From Chloroflexota bacterium (GTDB lineage Bacteria > Chloroflexota > Anaerolineae > Aggregatilineales > Phototrophicaceae), in the NCBI GenBank assembly GCA_026708115.1, contig JAPOVL010000013.1, forward strand, positions 1 to 64,000: a stretch of DNA of 64,000 nt. The letters run 5' to 3'. Positions within the stretch are counted from its first letter, which is position 1. Every line of letters begins with the position of its first letter. A model generated the notes under the pieces. The model was not told the origin of the DNA. It did no database searches and was given only the letters and a program-made list of their open reading frames with translations. A program made the position numbers and the translations under genes. Below, one piece after another: positions 8,933 to 17,462 of this stretch.

Positions 8933-10021
8933 ATGACCGATCAGCCACGATACAAGTTCTTATTCAATCCCTATCGGAAAGACCTGATCCTGTCGATCGA
9001 CGGCGGCGGCATGCGCGGCATCGTGGCCTTGGCGATCTTGTGCTGGCTGGAGGAACAGACCGGCAAACCCGCTTACGAGTTGTTCAAGCTGGTCGGCGGG
9101 ACCAGCACGGGGGCGCTGATCTGCGCCGGGTTGGGCTTGGGCATGAGCGCGCGCGAGATGATGGACGACATCTATAAAGACCGTCTGCCGCGCGCCTTTC
9201 GCAAGATCAAGCGCTTTCGCTGGCTGCGCTTTCTCTTCAGCGGCCTGCGCCATATGTACGCCTACAAACCTTTCATTGATGCGCTGGGACCCTATTCCGA
9301 AGGCAAGCGCATGGCAGACATCGACAAACCAGCGATCTTGCTGACAACAAAGGACATGCGCACCAGCAATACTTATTACATCACCAACCGGGGCCCGGGC
9401 GCGCCTATGTTCGCACATTGGCCCTTGGCCGGCGCTGTCGCCTCCAGCGTGGCCGCGCCGCTTTTCTTCCCGCCCGTGGGGGGCAATCTGGTCGACGGCG
9501 GCGTCGGCAGCTACGGCAATCCCTGTCTCGCCGTATCCGTAGAGGCGATCGAATACCTGGAGATGCGGGCGGAAAACGTCATCCACTTGTCGCTAGGCAA
9601 CGGCTATTTTTCAAATGAAGTGGAGGAAGGGGCTGGCGCAGGATTTTGGTTGAAGTCCTGGATCGAATATCTCATCTTCAAAGGCATGGATGACGCCGCT
9701 CTGCAACAGGTCTTCATGGCGCGCGCCATTTACGCTCAGATGGATTTCCGCCGCTATAATCCGCTGCTGAGCAGGGAGAGCGTCGAACATAATCTGGGGA
9801 TCGACTGCGGCGATGTCGACCCGTCGACGCTGGCGCTGGATAGCAATGGGCAGGACGAAGTCGAACTGATGGAGCAGATCGGCCGCGCCTATGCCGCGAA
9901 GATCGACTGGATGAAGGAAGGCGCGCTGCCCTGGAATACCATCGGCGGCCGCGCCGCGCCGGGCTTCGCCGATTCCGACTGGGAGAATTCGCCTTTCAGT
10001 GCACAAGCCCTGCTGAAGTGA
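8933..10021 (+). CDS. Patatin-like phospholipase
   Basis: 362-residue cytoplasmic serine acyl hydrolase with the catalytic dyad of the patatin family. The oxyanion motif DGGGMRG is at residues 23-29, the nucleophile Ser58 sits in GTSTG (56-60), and the catalytic Asp (about 188) lies in VDGGVG. Such enzymes release fatty acids from glycerophospholipids; some act in CBASS-type defence, but no cyclic-nucleotide synthase is nearby, so housekeeping lipid turnover is more likely. The ATG at 8933 is preferred because the 40 codons upstream in frame overlap the tRNA-Gly promoter and look non-coding. Confidence 0.9.
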   Translation: MTDQPRYKFLFNPYRKDLILSIDGGGMRGIVALAILCWLEEQTGKPAYELFKLVGGTSTGALICAGLGLGMSAREMMDDIYKDRLPRAFRKIKRFRWLRFLFSGLRHMYAYKPFIDALGPYSEGKRMADIDKPAILLTTKDMRTSNTYYITNRGPGAPMFAHWPLAGAVASSVAAPLFFPPVGGNLVDGGVGSYGNPCLAVSVEAIEYLEMRAENVIHLSLGNGYFSNEVEEGAGAGFWLKSWIEYLIFKGMDDAALQQVFMARAIYAQMDFRRYNPLLSRESVEHNLGIDCGDVDPSTLALDSNGQDEVELMEQIGRAYAAKIDWMKEGALPWNTIGGRAAPGFADSDWENSPFSAQALLK

Positions 10022-10096
10022 AATCGGATACTAGAACCATTATACCTGACGCTGCTCGTCGATCTTCGTCCCAATCGTCTCGCTCTGATTATGAAA

Positions 10097-10125
10097 GAAG
10101 GGGCGACTCATCGAGTCGCCCCTTC
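10097..10125. repeat. 29-bp palindrome, copy 2 of a dispersed element; possible bidirectional terminator
   Basis: GAAGGGGCGACTC (10097-10109) pairs perfectly with GAGTCGCCCCTTC (10113-10125) around ATC. It is the same length and core as the element at 1396-1424, with two base pairs swapped on both arms. It lies between the convergent patatin and glnA genes, so it may act as a terminator for both. Nothing else is seen in 10022-10192. Confidence 0.85.
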
Positions 10126-10192
10126 GGTTCTTGCGTCGCATTGCTGTGTACCAGCCAGCCACCGGCCGACCCGTACACATTTGATCAGCAGA

Positions 10193-11623
10193 CTAAATGC
10201 TGAAGTACAACTCGAACTCGTAGGGATGCGGGCGCATGGCTACCGCGTCCTGATCCTCCACCTGCTTGTAGGCGATATAATTCTCGAGGAATGCTTCGCT
10301 GAAGACGCCGCCTTCCAGCAAGAAATCGTGGTTCGCTTCCAATTCGCGCAGCGCATCGCCCAGCGTGCCCGGCATCACCGGTGTTTCGTGCTCGCCTTCA
10401 TACAGGTCAGCTTCCGAAGATTCGCCCGGATCTATCTGGTTCTTGATGCCGTCGATTCCCGCCATCAACAAGGCTGGCATTGCCAGGTAGGGATTTGCTG
10501 CCGGGTCCGGCCAGCGCGCCTCGACGCGTTTGGCTTTGGGATTGTTGCTGTACATGGGAATACGAATGCCGGCCGAGCGGTTGCGCGCCGAGTAAATCAG
10601 ATTGACCGGCGCTTCATAACCGGGCACCAGACGCCTATAGCTGTTCGTGATCGGGTTGGTGAAGGCTGCGCACGCGCCGGCGTGCTTGATGAGACCGCCG
10701 ATATACCACAGCGCCATCTGGCTTAAGCCGGCGTACATATCGCCGCCGAAGAGCGGAGCGCCATCTTTCCAGAGCGACATATGCACATGCATGCCAGAGC
10801 CGTTCTCTTCAAAAAGCGGTTTGGGCATGAAGGTGGCGTGCAAGCCGTTGGCCATGGCGACATTCTTGACGATGTACTTGTAGGTCACCATCATGTCCGC
10901 CATCTCCAGCAGCGGCGCGTACTTCAGGTCGATCTCGGCCTGGCCGGCGCCGCCCACCTCATGATGATGGACCTCGACCTCCATGCCGACATCCAGCATC
11001 GTCTGCACCATCTCCGCGCGGACATCCTGCGTTTTGTCCAGCGGCGACAGCGGGAAATAGCCCATCTTAATCCGGTTCATGTGGCCCTGGGCCGGGTCTT
11101 CGTTGCCGCTATTCCAGTCGCCCTCGAAGGAATCGACGCGATAGAAACTGCTGTTCTCGGACGTGCTGTATTGCACATTGTCAAACATGAAAAACTCAGC
11201 TTCGGGGCCGAAATAGGCGATATCGGCCAGGTCCGAGCCATTCAGATAGGCTTCGGCCCGTTTCGCTACCCCGCGCGCATCCAGCGCATAGGGCTCGCGG
11301 CTGATCGGGTCGTGCGCGTCGCAATAGAGCGCCAGCGTCTTGTAACTGAAAAAGGGATCGACATAAGCCGTGGCCAGGTCCGCCAGCAGGATCATGTCCG
11401 ATTCATTGATCGCCTGGAAACCCTGGATACTCGATCCGTCGAATCCAAAGCCGTCTTCGAACGAACCCTCGTCAACGGACTGTATCGGCATGCTGAAGTG
11501 CTGTGGGATGCCGCGAATATCGACGAAGCGCAAATCGACTTCAACGATGTCGTTCTCATGCGCCCAGGCCAGCAGGGCGGCGGGCGATTCCGTCGCGGAA
11601 GCGGGGGGGACATACCTTGCCAT
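10193..11623 (-). CDS. glnA: Glutamine synthetase, type I
   Basis: 476-residue ATP-dependent enzyme making glutamine from glutamate and ammonia in the cytoplasm; the normal length for dodecameric GSI. Recognisable motifs are FDGSSIQGF near the N-terminal active-site loop, GPEAEFFMFD, the metal-binding HHHEVGGAGQAEIDLKY, the ATP-loop region NPITNSYRRLVPGYEAP, and RIPMYSNNPKAKRVEARWPD. A Tyr in EADLYEGEHE lies where the adenylylated Tyr of beta-type enzymes is found, but the surroundings do not match well, so adenylylation is uncertain. GAAGGATG precedes the ATG, and a 36-bp palindrome upstream suggests transcriptional control. Confidence 0.97.
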   Translation of the reverse strand: MARYVPPASATESPAALLAWAHENDIVEVDLRFVDIRGIPQHFSMPIQSVDEGSFEDGFGFDGSSIQGFQAINESDMILLADLATAYVDPFFSYKTLALYCDAHDPISREPYALDARGVAKRAEAYLNGSDLADIAYFGPEAEFFMFDNVQYSTSENSSFYRVDSFEGDWNSGNEDPAQGHMNRIKMGYFPLSPLDKTQDVRAEMVQTMLDVGMEVEVHHHEVGGAGQAEIDLKYAPLLEMADMMVTYKYIVKNVAMANGLHATFMPKPLFEENGSGMHVHMSLWKDGAPLFGGDMYAGLSQMALWYIGGLIKHAGACAAFTNPITNSYRRLVPGYEAPVNLIYSARNRSAGIRIPMYSNNPKAKRVEARWPDPAANPYLAMPALLMAGIDGIKNQIDPGESSEADLYEGEHETPVMPGTLGDALRELEANHDFLLEGGVFSEAFLENYIAYKQVEDQDAVAMRPHPYEFELYFSI

Positions 11624-11655
11624 TTCTATTCATCCTTCTGCTAGAGTCGTCTAAA

Positions 11656-11691
11656 TGTAAACAAACGTCATTGTATTGGACGTTTCTTACA
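11656..11691. promoter_or_regulatory. 36-bp operator-like palindrome upstream of glnA
   Basis: Outer arms TGTAA (11656) and TTACA (11691) enclose inner arms AAACGTC and GACGTTT separated by 9 bp; the only asymmetry is one extra base in the left arm. It ends 33 bp before the glnA ATG and contains a minus-strand TACAAT. TGTNA/TNACA ends recall GlnR/TnrA-type nitrogen sites, though the spacing is longer. No regulator gene is nearby. Confidence 0.55.
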
Positions 11692-11887
11692 ACATCCACA
11701 GCGAAACTCATCGAAATTGAATCCCATTTTCTGTAAAAACTAACCAAAGTTCCACAATCCATGATCTCATAGAGTCCTCAGCGACTATTTGGCGCTTTCA
11801 TTTTGAACTTGTTAAATCGAGTCTAGCGGACAATTGGCGAAGACTGCTAGCATAGGCGATCCTTAATTTCCGTGGGGGGTTGGTCCC

Positions 11888-12667
11888 GTGCAGCGACAGT
11901 TGATTCTCTCTATTATTATCGCCTTGTTAGCGATGTCAGCCGCCGCGCAAACGCCGGAAGTGCCCGTTCTCCTTCCCGAAGTAATCAAGACCTACCCCCA
12001 TGACGATGCTGCTTTTACGCAAGGCTTGCTCTGGGACAGCGGTTTTTTCTACGAATCGACGGGATTGCGCGGCCAATCCACGCTGCGGCGGGTAGAGATT
12101 GAGACCGGCCGTCCCTTGGAAACGGTCTCGCTCGCCGACCACCTTTTCGCTGAAGGCCTGGAGCGCGTCGGCGACCGGCTCATTCAGTTGACCTGGCAAG
12201 CTGGGCTGGCTTTCGTATACGATTTCAACACCTTCGAGCGCCTCGACACGATATCTTACGGGGGCGAGGGCTGGGGACTCTGCTATGACGGCCGCTATCT
12301 GTTCATGAGCGACGGCAGTTCCTACCTCAGCATTCGCGATCCCGGCAGTTTCGAGCTCATTTTCCGCGGCGTGGTCACCTACAATGGGCAGATCCTGCCG
12401 GCGCAGCTACTCAACGAACTGGAATGCGTCGACGACTACGTTTACGCCAACGCCTGGAATACCGACTACATCTTCCGAATTGACAAGTTCACCGGCGAGA
12501 TTGTCGCGGTCATTGATGCCTCATCGCTGCTGACTGAAGCCGAGAAAGCCGCGCTCGAACACGGAAGCGTGCTCAACGGCATCGCCTACAATCCCGAGTC
12601 GATGACGTTTTACCTGACGGGCAAGAAATGGCCCAAGATCTTTGAAGTCGTCTTCGTCGCAAGCTGA
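11888..12667 (+). CDS. Glutaminyl-peptide cyclotransferase, bacterial/plant beta-propeller type, secreted
   Basis: 259 residues beginning with a signal peptide (MQRQLILSIIIALLAMSAAA, cleavage about residue 20). It belongs to the five-bladed propeller glutamine cyclotransferases, which convert N-terminal glutamine to pyroglutamate. Family stretches visible include YPHDDAAFTQGLLW, FYESTGLRGQSTLRRV, GEGWGLCYDG, and the C-terminal HGSVLNGIAYNPESMTFYLTGKKWP. The start is a GTG with a GGGGGG site upstream. It probably acts outside the membrane, protecting exported proteins against aminopeptidases (family knowledge). Confidence 0.9.
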   Translation: MQRQLILSIIIALLAMSAAAQTPEVPVLLPEVIKTYPHDDAAFTQGLLWDSGFFYESTGLRGQSTLRRVEIETGRPLETVSLADHLFAEGLERVGDRLIQLTWQAGLAFVYDFNTFERLDTISYGGEGWGLCYDGRYLFMSDGSSYLSIRDPGSFELIFRGVVTYNGQILPAQLLNELECVDDYVYANAWNTDYIFRIDKFTGEIVAVIDASSLLTEAEKAALEHGSVLNGIAYNPESMTFYLTGKKWPKIFEVVFVAS

Positions 12668-12712
12668 TCCGCTCGTGCCGCCCCCGCAGCGAAACAATCT
12701 AACAAATCTCTT

Positions 12713-12741
12713 ATAGACATCGGTCTAGTAATCTGTATAGT
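12713..12741 (+). promoter_or_regulatory. Promoter with embedded operator for the MarR-efflux unit; probably leaderless
   Basis: ATAGAC (12713-12718), 17-bp spacer, TATAGT (12736-12741). A dyad TAGAC-ATCG-GTCTA (12714-12727) covers the -35 box, a usual place for self-repression by a MarR protein. The predicted transcription start is about 12748, the A of the MarR ATG, so no leader or ribosome site would exist. Confidence 0.5.
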
Positions 12742-12747
12742 TCATAT

Positions 12748-13275
12748 ATGGATAATTCAGATATGAATAAATGTGACAGTTCCCACACCGCGAACGCGCA
12801 GTCCTTTGAAGAGGAATTCTTCCTGCTTTTGATGCGCATCAACCGTGTGCTGCGGCAGCTTGCCAATCAGCAGATGGAAATATGCCGTTTAACGCCGACG
12901 CAGCTTTTTTTCCTGAAACGTCTTTATGAGGCAGGGGCGCCGCAGCCAATCAGCTTCTTCGCCGATGGCGTTTTCTCAAATCGCTCCAACGCGTCGCAGA
13001 TGATAGACCGCTTGCAGGCTGAAGGATATGTCGAGCGAGTGAAGAACCCGAAAGACCGTCGCAGCGTGCTGGTCCAATTGACCGACAGCGGCGCGGAGGA
13101 ATTGGCGGTGGGGCATGCCCGTCATCAGCAATTGGCCCAGGCGCTATTCGCGCCATTCAACGAGGAAGAACGCGACGCCGCCATTCGTACTTTGCGCCAC
13201 GTGCTGAGCCTGCTCGAAGCTTACCAGACCGACGGTTCTGAAGGGCTGGAAGACGCGCAAGCCAACTCGGCTTGA
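12748..13275 (+). CDS. MarR-family transcriptional regulator
   Basis: 175-residue winged-helix repressor. The DNA-binding part spans about residues 45-110; the wing is marked by RVKNPKDRRSVLVQLTDSGAEEL, a family hallmark. An N-terminal helix and a C-terminal long helix form the dimer. It is followed after 42 bp by an ABC efflux ATPase and then its permease, so it most likely controls that exporter in response to a toxic ligand. An operator-like dyad overlaps its own promoter. Another in-frame ATG lies at 12763, so the first five residues are uncertain. Confidence 0.92.
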   Translation: MDNSDMNKCDSSHTANAQSFEEEFFLLLMRINRVLRQLANQQMEICRLTPTQLFFLKRLYEAGAPQPISFFADGVFSNRSNASQMIDRLQAEGYVERVKNPKDRRSVLVQLTDSGAEELAVGHARHQQLAQALFAPFNEEERDAAIRTLRHVLSLLEAYQTDGSEGLEDAQANSA

Positions 13276-13317
13276 AAGCCGCATTGCAACGTACAAATCT
13301 CACAGGAGGTTAACATT

Positions 13318-14316
13318 GTGTCAACCCATCACACCATCGTTGCGGAAAATGTCTACAAGCACTTTGGCGATGTCAAAGCGCTCGACGGCGTCTCCATCGC
13401 CGCCGAAAACGGCAAGGTGCTCGGTCTGCTGGGACCGAACGGCGCCGGCAAGACCACGCTTGTACGCATCCTCGCCACCTTGCTCAAGCCGGATAAGGGC
13501 GAAGTCCGCGTTGGCGGCATCAATGTCCGGCGTCATCCGCAGCAAGTGCGCGAGATCATCGGCCTGGCCGGGCAATACGCCGCGGTTGACGAAATCCTGA
13601 CCGGGCGCGAAAACCTGGTCATGGTCGGGCGGCTCTATCACATGTCGCGACGGGATGCCAAGCAGCGAGCCGCCGAACTTCTCAAGCGATTTGAATTGAC
13701 CGATGCCGCCGATCGCTCGGTCAAGACCTATTCCGGCGGCATGCGCCGGCGCCTGGATCTCGCCGCCAGTATCGTCGCGCGTCCAAGCATCCTCTTCCTA
13801 GATGAGCCGACAACCGGCCTGGATCCGCGAACGCGCATCATCATGTGGGATACCATCCGCAGCCTGGTATCGGACGGCACCACGCTTTTGCTGACGACGC
13901 AATACCTGGAAGAAGCGGATGAATTGGCGGACAAGATCGTCGTCATTGATCACGGGCACGTCATCGCCGAAGGCACGGCCGACCAGCTCAAAGCCAATAT
14001 GGCTGCTGATTTCATCGATATTACCGTCGCCAACCCGCTGCAAGCGGCACAAGCATCGGAACTGCTGCGGCCGCTCTCAACTGAAGCGCCGCAGACAGAT
14101 GACTTGCGCGGCCATGTCGTCCTTTCTGTGGAAAGCGGCGTGCAAAGTATCGCGGAAGTTGTTCGCCTGCTCGATAGCGAAGATATTCACATCGCCGAAC
14201 TCAACCTGCGCCGGCCCACTCTCAATGATGTCTTCCTCAGCATCACCGGCGAGGCCATCGTTGAAGAAGAAGTGAAACCCAAGCGCCGGGGCTTCGGCCG
14301 TCGGCGCAGCGCCTGA
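13318..14316 (+). CDS. ABC exporter ATPase, DrrA/daunorubicin-resistance type
   Basis: 332-residue ATPase of a drug-type ABC-2 exporter. Walker A GPNGAGKTT is at about residues 39-47, the signature YSGGMRRRLDLAAS near 138, and Walker B LFLDEPTTGLD near 160; the C-terminal 100 residues resemble the DrrA tail (LNLRRPTLNDVFLSITG). The start is GTG with a strong AGGAGGT seven bases upstream. It forms a unit with the MarR gene before it and the permease after it. The exported compound is unknown. Confidence 0.94.
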   Translation: MSTHHTIVAENVYKHFGDVKALDGVSIAAENGKVLGLLGPNGAGKTTLVRILATLLKPDKGEVRVGGINVRRHPQQVREIIGLAGQYAAVDEILTGRENLVMVGRLYHMSRRDAKQRAAELLKRFELTDAADRSVKTYSGGMRRRLDLAASIVARPSILFLDEPTTGLDPRTRIIMWDTIRSLVSDGTTLLLTTQYLEEADELADKIVVIDHGHVIAEGTADQLKANMAADFIDITVANPLQAAQASELLRPLSTEAPQTDDLRGHVVLSVESGVQSIAEVVRLLDSEDIHIAELNLRRPTLNDVFLSITGEAIVEEEVKPKRRGFGRRRSA

Positions 14317-14358
14317 CTCAGCCAATTCACCGAAAATATGACTGAAGGAAAGTCCAAC

Positions 14359-15201
14359 ATGTCACATCAAACGCTGAAAAGCCCAACATCAAACGTCTTC
14401 GTTCCCGCGACCAGCGAAGCCGGCTTCCTCAAGCACTTGTGGTGGAATGTTGCCGATACCTACGTGGTGATGATTCGCAACTTGATGTACTTCGTGCGCG
14501 AACCACAGTTGCTAATCTTCGCCACTATCCAGCCGGTTATGTTCCTGCTGCTCTTTACCTATGTCTTTGGCGGCGTGATCAGCTTTTCCACCGGCGGCGA
14601 TTACATCAACTATCTGATGCCCGGCATCGTCATCCAGTCCATCATCTTCGCGTCCTCCAATACCACGGTGGGCTTATCGCTGGATCTCTCGCGCGGGATG
14701 ATCGATCGCTTCCGTTCCTTGCCGATGTCGCGCGCGGCAGTATTGGCCGGGCGGACCGCGGCCGATACTGCTCGCGGCTTCTTCACTATCACGATCATGC
14801 TCATCGCCGGCTTTGTAATTGGTTTCCGCTTTGAGGATTGGGCTACCGGCATTGCCGGATTGCTATTGGCGGTGGCTTTTGGCTATGCCTTTACCTGGAT
14901 ATCTGCCACGATCGGGCTCCTGGTAAAAGATCCTGAAGCAGCGCAAGTCGCGGGATTCATATGGCTCTTTCCCTTGACCTTTGCCAGTTCGATTTTCGTG
15001 CCGACCCGCACCATGCCGGATTGGCTGCGCGCCTTTGCCGAAAATCAGCCAGTCAGCATCGTCGCCAGCACCGTGCGCGACCTGATGACCGGCACGGTCA
15101 ACACCGATGAAATCACGACTTCGCTGACCTGGATCATCGGCATCGTGTTGGTATTCATGCCCCTGGCAGTGCGTCAGTACGCCAAGGTGGCTTCTCGCTA
15201 A
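14359..15201 (+). CDS. ABC-2 type exporter permease, DrrB type
   Basis: 280-residue inner-membrane protein with about six hydrophobic segments. It partners the ATPase immediately upstream. Family features include a cytoplasmic N-terminus, YFVREPQLLIFATIQPVMFLL leading the first membrane span, and FRSLPMSRAAVLAGRT in the conserved loop. The ATG at 14359 is preferred over one at 14338 because GAAGGAAAG lies before it. Efflux of a hydrophobic or antibiotic-like compound is the expected role by family. Confidence 0.92.
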   Translation: MSHQTLKSPTSNVFVPATSEAGFLKHLWWNVADTYVVMIRNLMYFVREPQLLIFATIQPVMFLLLFTYVFGGVISFSTGGDYINYLMPGIVIQSIIFASSNTTVGLSLDLSRGMIDRFRSLPMSRAAVLAGRTAADTARGFFTITIMLIAGFVIGFRFEDWATGIAGLLLAVAFGYAFTWISATIGLLVKDPEAAQVAGFIWLFPLTFASSIFVPTRTMPDWLRAFAENQPVSIVASTVRDLMTGTVNTDEITTSLTWIIGIVLVFMPLAVRQYAKVASR

Positions 15202-15366
15202 GGTCCCGGCCGGGCGCTATTCCGAGGCGGGAGGATCTTCCTTTAGCATGCCGGGGGGCGTCCTCGCGCCCTATGCAATGACTCGCGCAAATGCACTCTA
15301 TCGCCCGTCCGGCAAAACTGCGCTACACTTGAGCCGCTTCAGTTTCTAAACAGAAAGTGACTACGG

Positions 15367-16434
15367 ATGACGAATTCACTCGTTTACATCGCCAACGCCG
15401 GCGACGCGCCCTACGGCATCACCGTCGCCGAGCTCGACTACGACCTCGGAACGCTTGCGCCGGTTCAGCATGTCACCGAAATCAGCGAATGCCACTATCT
15501 CAACTTGCATCCCAATGGCAGGTTTTTGGTTGCCACCACCATGGATGACGATGTGCGGGTCTTGTCTTTCGCGGTTGATCCCGGCAACGGGCATCTGCGG
15601 CTAATCAACAGCCAGCCTGCAGCCGGCACGTCGCCAGCCTACGTGGTCGTCGACGATAGCGAGAAAAACGTGCTCATGGTCAATTACATTGTCGGTGAGA
15701 CCCGCGGCAATGTCCGTGTTTATCCCATCGACAGCAGTGGCGTGATCGGCGCCAACACGGAGATGATTGAGCACGAAGGCATGAGCGTGAATCCCGAGCG
15801 ACAGGAGGTCTCGCATCCGCATATGATCGTGACCACACCCGATAATCGCTTTGCGGTGGTTCCGGACCTGGGCACGGACAAGATATACCTCTACGCGCTG
15901 GATACGGCGCGCGGCAAGCTGAGCTTGTCGCAGACTCTGGATCTGCCCGCTGGTGCCGGGCCGCGCCATGTTGCCTTCCACCCGACGCTGCCGCGTATGT
16001 ATTGCATCAACGAACTCGATTCCACGTTGACGACATTCAGCTATGACGAAGATGACAACTGGACAACGGGACCCATTTTGACGACCTTGCCCGACGGCTA
16101 TCAACAGCCATCCGAGCGCCCCAATACCACCGCGGACGTCCATGTCCATCCCAACGGCAAATTCCTTTATGGTTCCAATCGCGGGCACGACTCCATCGTG
16201 ATCTTCAGCCTGAATGCCGATGGCATGCCGCGCTACCTCGCTAACGAATCAACCCGTGGCGCCTGGCCCCGCGCCTTCATGATCGATCCGCGCGGCGAAT
16301 ATCTGGTTGTCGGCAATCGCCATACCGATAACGCCGCCGTCTTTTCGATTGACGCCGCCACTGGAATGCTCACCTTCCGCTCGTCGCTGGCGCTCTCCGC
16401 GCCCATCGCATTCAAGATGCAGGCTTTGAGCTAG
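15367..16434 (+). CDS. Lactonase family protein (7-bladed beta-propeller, 6-phosphogluconolactonase-like)
   Basis: 355 residues of repeating propeller blades, with HPNGRFLVATTMDDD, SHPHMIVTTPDNRFAVVPDLGTD, GPRHVAFHPTLPRMYCINEL and DVHVHPNGKFLYGSNRGHDS as the family hallmarks. Enzymes of this family hydrolyse sugar lactones such as 6-phosphogluconolactone, though many members act on other lactones. No signal peptide is seen, so a cytoplasmic location is likely. A sugar-nucleotide-type epimerase begins three bases after its stop, so both probably serve one sugar pathway. Confidence 0.88.
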   Translation: MTNSLVYIANAGDAPYGITVAELDYDLGTLAPVQHVTEISECHYLNLHPNGRFLVATTMDDDVRVLSFAVDPGNGHLRLINSQPAAGTSPAYVVVDDSEKNVLMVNYIVGETRGNVRVYPIDSSGVIGANTEMIEHEGMSVNPERQEVSHPHMIVTTPDNRFAVVPDLGTDKIYLYALDTARGKLSLSQTLDLPAGAGPRHVAFHPTLPRMYCINELDSTLTTFSYDEDDNWTTGPILTTLPDGYQQPSERPNTTADVHVHPNGKFLYGSNRGHDSIVIFSLNADGMPRYLANESTRGAWPRAFMIDPRGEYLVVGNRHTDNAAVFSIDAATGMLTFRSSLALSAPIAFKMQALS

Positions 16435-16437
16435 ACA

Positions 16438-17454
16438 ATGCGCGTACTTGTCACCGGCGGCGCAGGACATGTTGGCAGTCCAATATCAGAGCGATTCGTG
16501 GCCAGGGGCTGGGATGTCCGGATTATCGGCGTCGATCCTGCTTGCGACCTGAAAGGCGTCAAGTATGCGCAATGCGACATTCTGGACTACGAGGCGCTGC
16601 GGGAGCATGTTGAAGGCTGCGACGCCATCGTGCATCTGGCGGCTATTCCCAGCACGATTTCTCACCCAAATCACGCGTTGTTTGATATCAATGTCGCCGG
16701 CACCTACAACGTATTTGAAGCGGCCGAGCGCGCCGGGGTCAAACGCATCGCGCAAGCTAGCTCGATTAACGCGCTTGGCGGTTACTGGGGCTGCGACGAC
16801 CGTCAATTCGAATACTTCCCATTGGATGAAGCGCACCCTCTCCACACAACCGATGCCTATTCTTTGTCGAAACAATTGGTCGAGGAGATCGCAGCTTACT
16901 ATTGGCGGCGCTCAAGGATAAGCAGCGTCTCATTCCGGCTGCCGGCGGTCTGGTCCGAGGCCTTGATAGAGCAGCGTCAATTGCGCCAACATCTGCAAGA
17001 AAAGCGCGAAGCAATCGCTGAGTTTAGAAAGCTGTCTGACGCCGATCAACGTAAACAATTGGCATTCGCCCGGGAAGAGACGCTGAAACTGCGTGCCCGG
17101 CACATCATGGAATACGAGGCAGCTCGATCCGGCGATTTTGATCGCCACGCGCCAAATCAAGACCCGTTGTTCTCATCCTATTTCTTTGACCGATACAATT
17201 ACTGGACCTTTATCCACACCGATGACTCCACTAAGGCCTTTGAGCGAGCGATCACCGGCGACTACAAGGGAGCGCATCCGCTCTTCGTCAACAGCGACCG
17301 AAACTATCTTGACTACGATTCTGAAGCGCTGCTTTCGATTTTCTTTCCGGATGTGCAAGGCCGCAGCAAAGCGATTGCTGGCGCCCAAACCCTGGTCAGC
17401 TACGACCGCGCCCGCGACTTGCTGGGTTATGAAGCGACCGTGCATGCTGTTTAG
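16438..17454 (+). CDS. NAD-dependent epimerase/dehydratase (extended SDR)
   Basis: 338-residue Rossmann enzyme. The NAD-binding GGAGHVG is at residues 7-13, VHLAAIPS follows near 70, and the catalytic YSLSK lies near residue 141. A basic coiled insertion between about 180 and 225 (RQHLQEKREAIAEFRKLSDA and on) is unusual for the family and may be a lid or dimer helix. It starts three bases after the lactonase stop. Substrate is likely a sugar or sugar nucleotide, unidentified. Confidence 0.88.
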   Translation: MRVLVTGGAGHVGSPISERFVARGWDVRIIGVDPACDLKGVKYAQCDILDYEALREHVEGCDAIVHLAAIPSTISHPNHALFDINVAGTYNVFEAAERAGVKRIAQASSINALGGYWGCDDRQFEYFPLDEAHPLHTTDAYSLSKQLVEEIAAYYWRRSRISSVSFRLPAVWSEALIEQRQLRQHLQEKREAIAEFRKLSDADQRKQLAFAREETLKLRARHIMEYEAARSGDFDRHAPNQDPLFSSYFFDRYNYWTFIHTDDSTKAFERAITGDYKGAHPLFVNSDRNYLDYDSEALLSIFFPDVQGRSKAIAGAQTLVSYDRARDLLGYEATVHAV

Positions 17455-17462
17455 AGGAGCGA

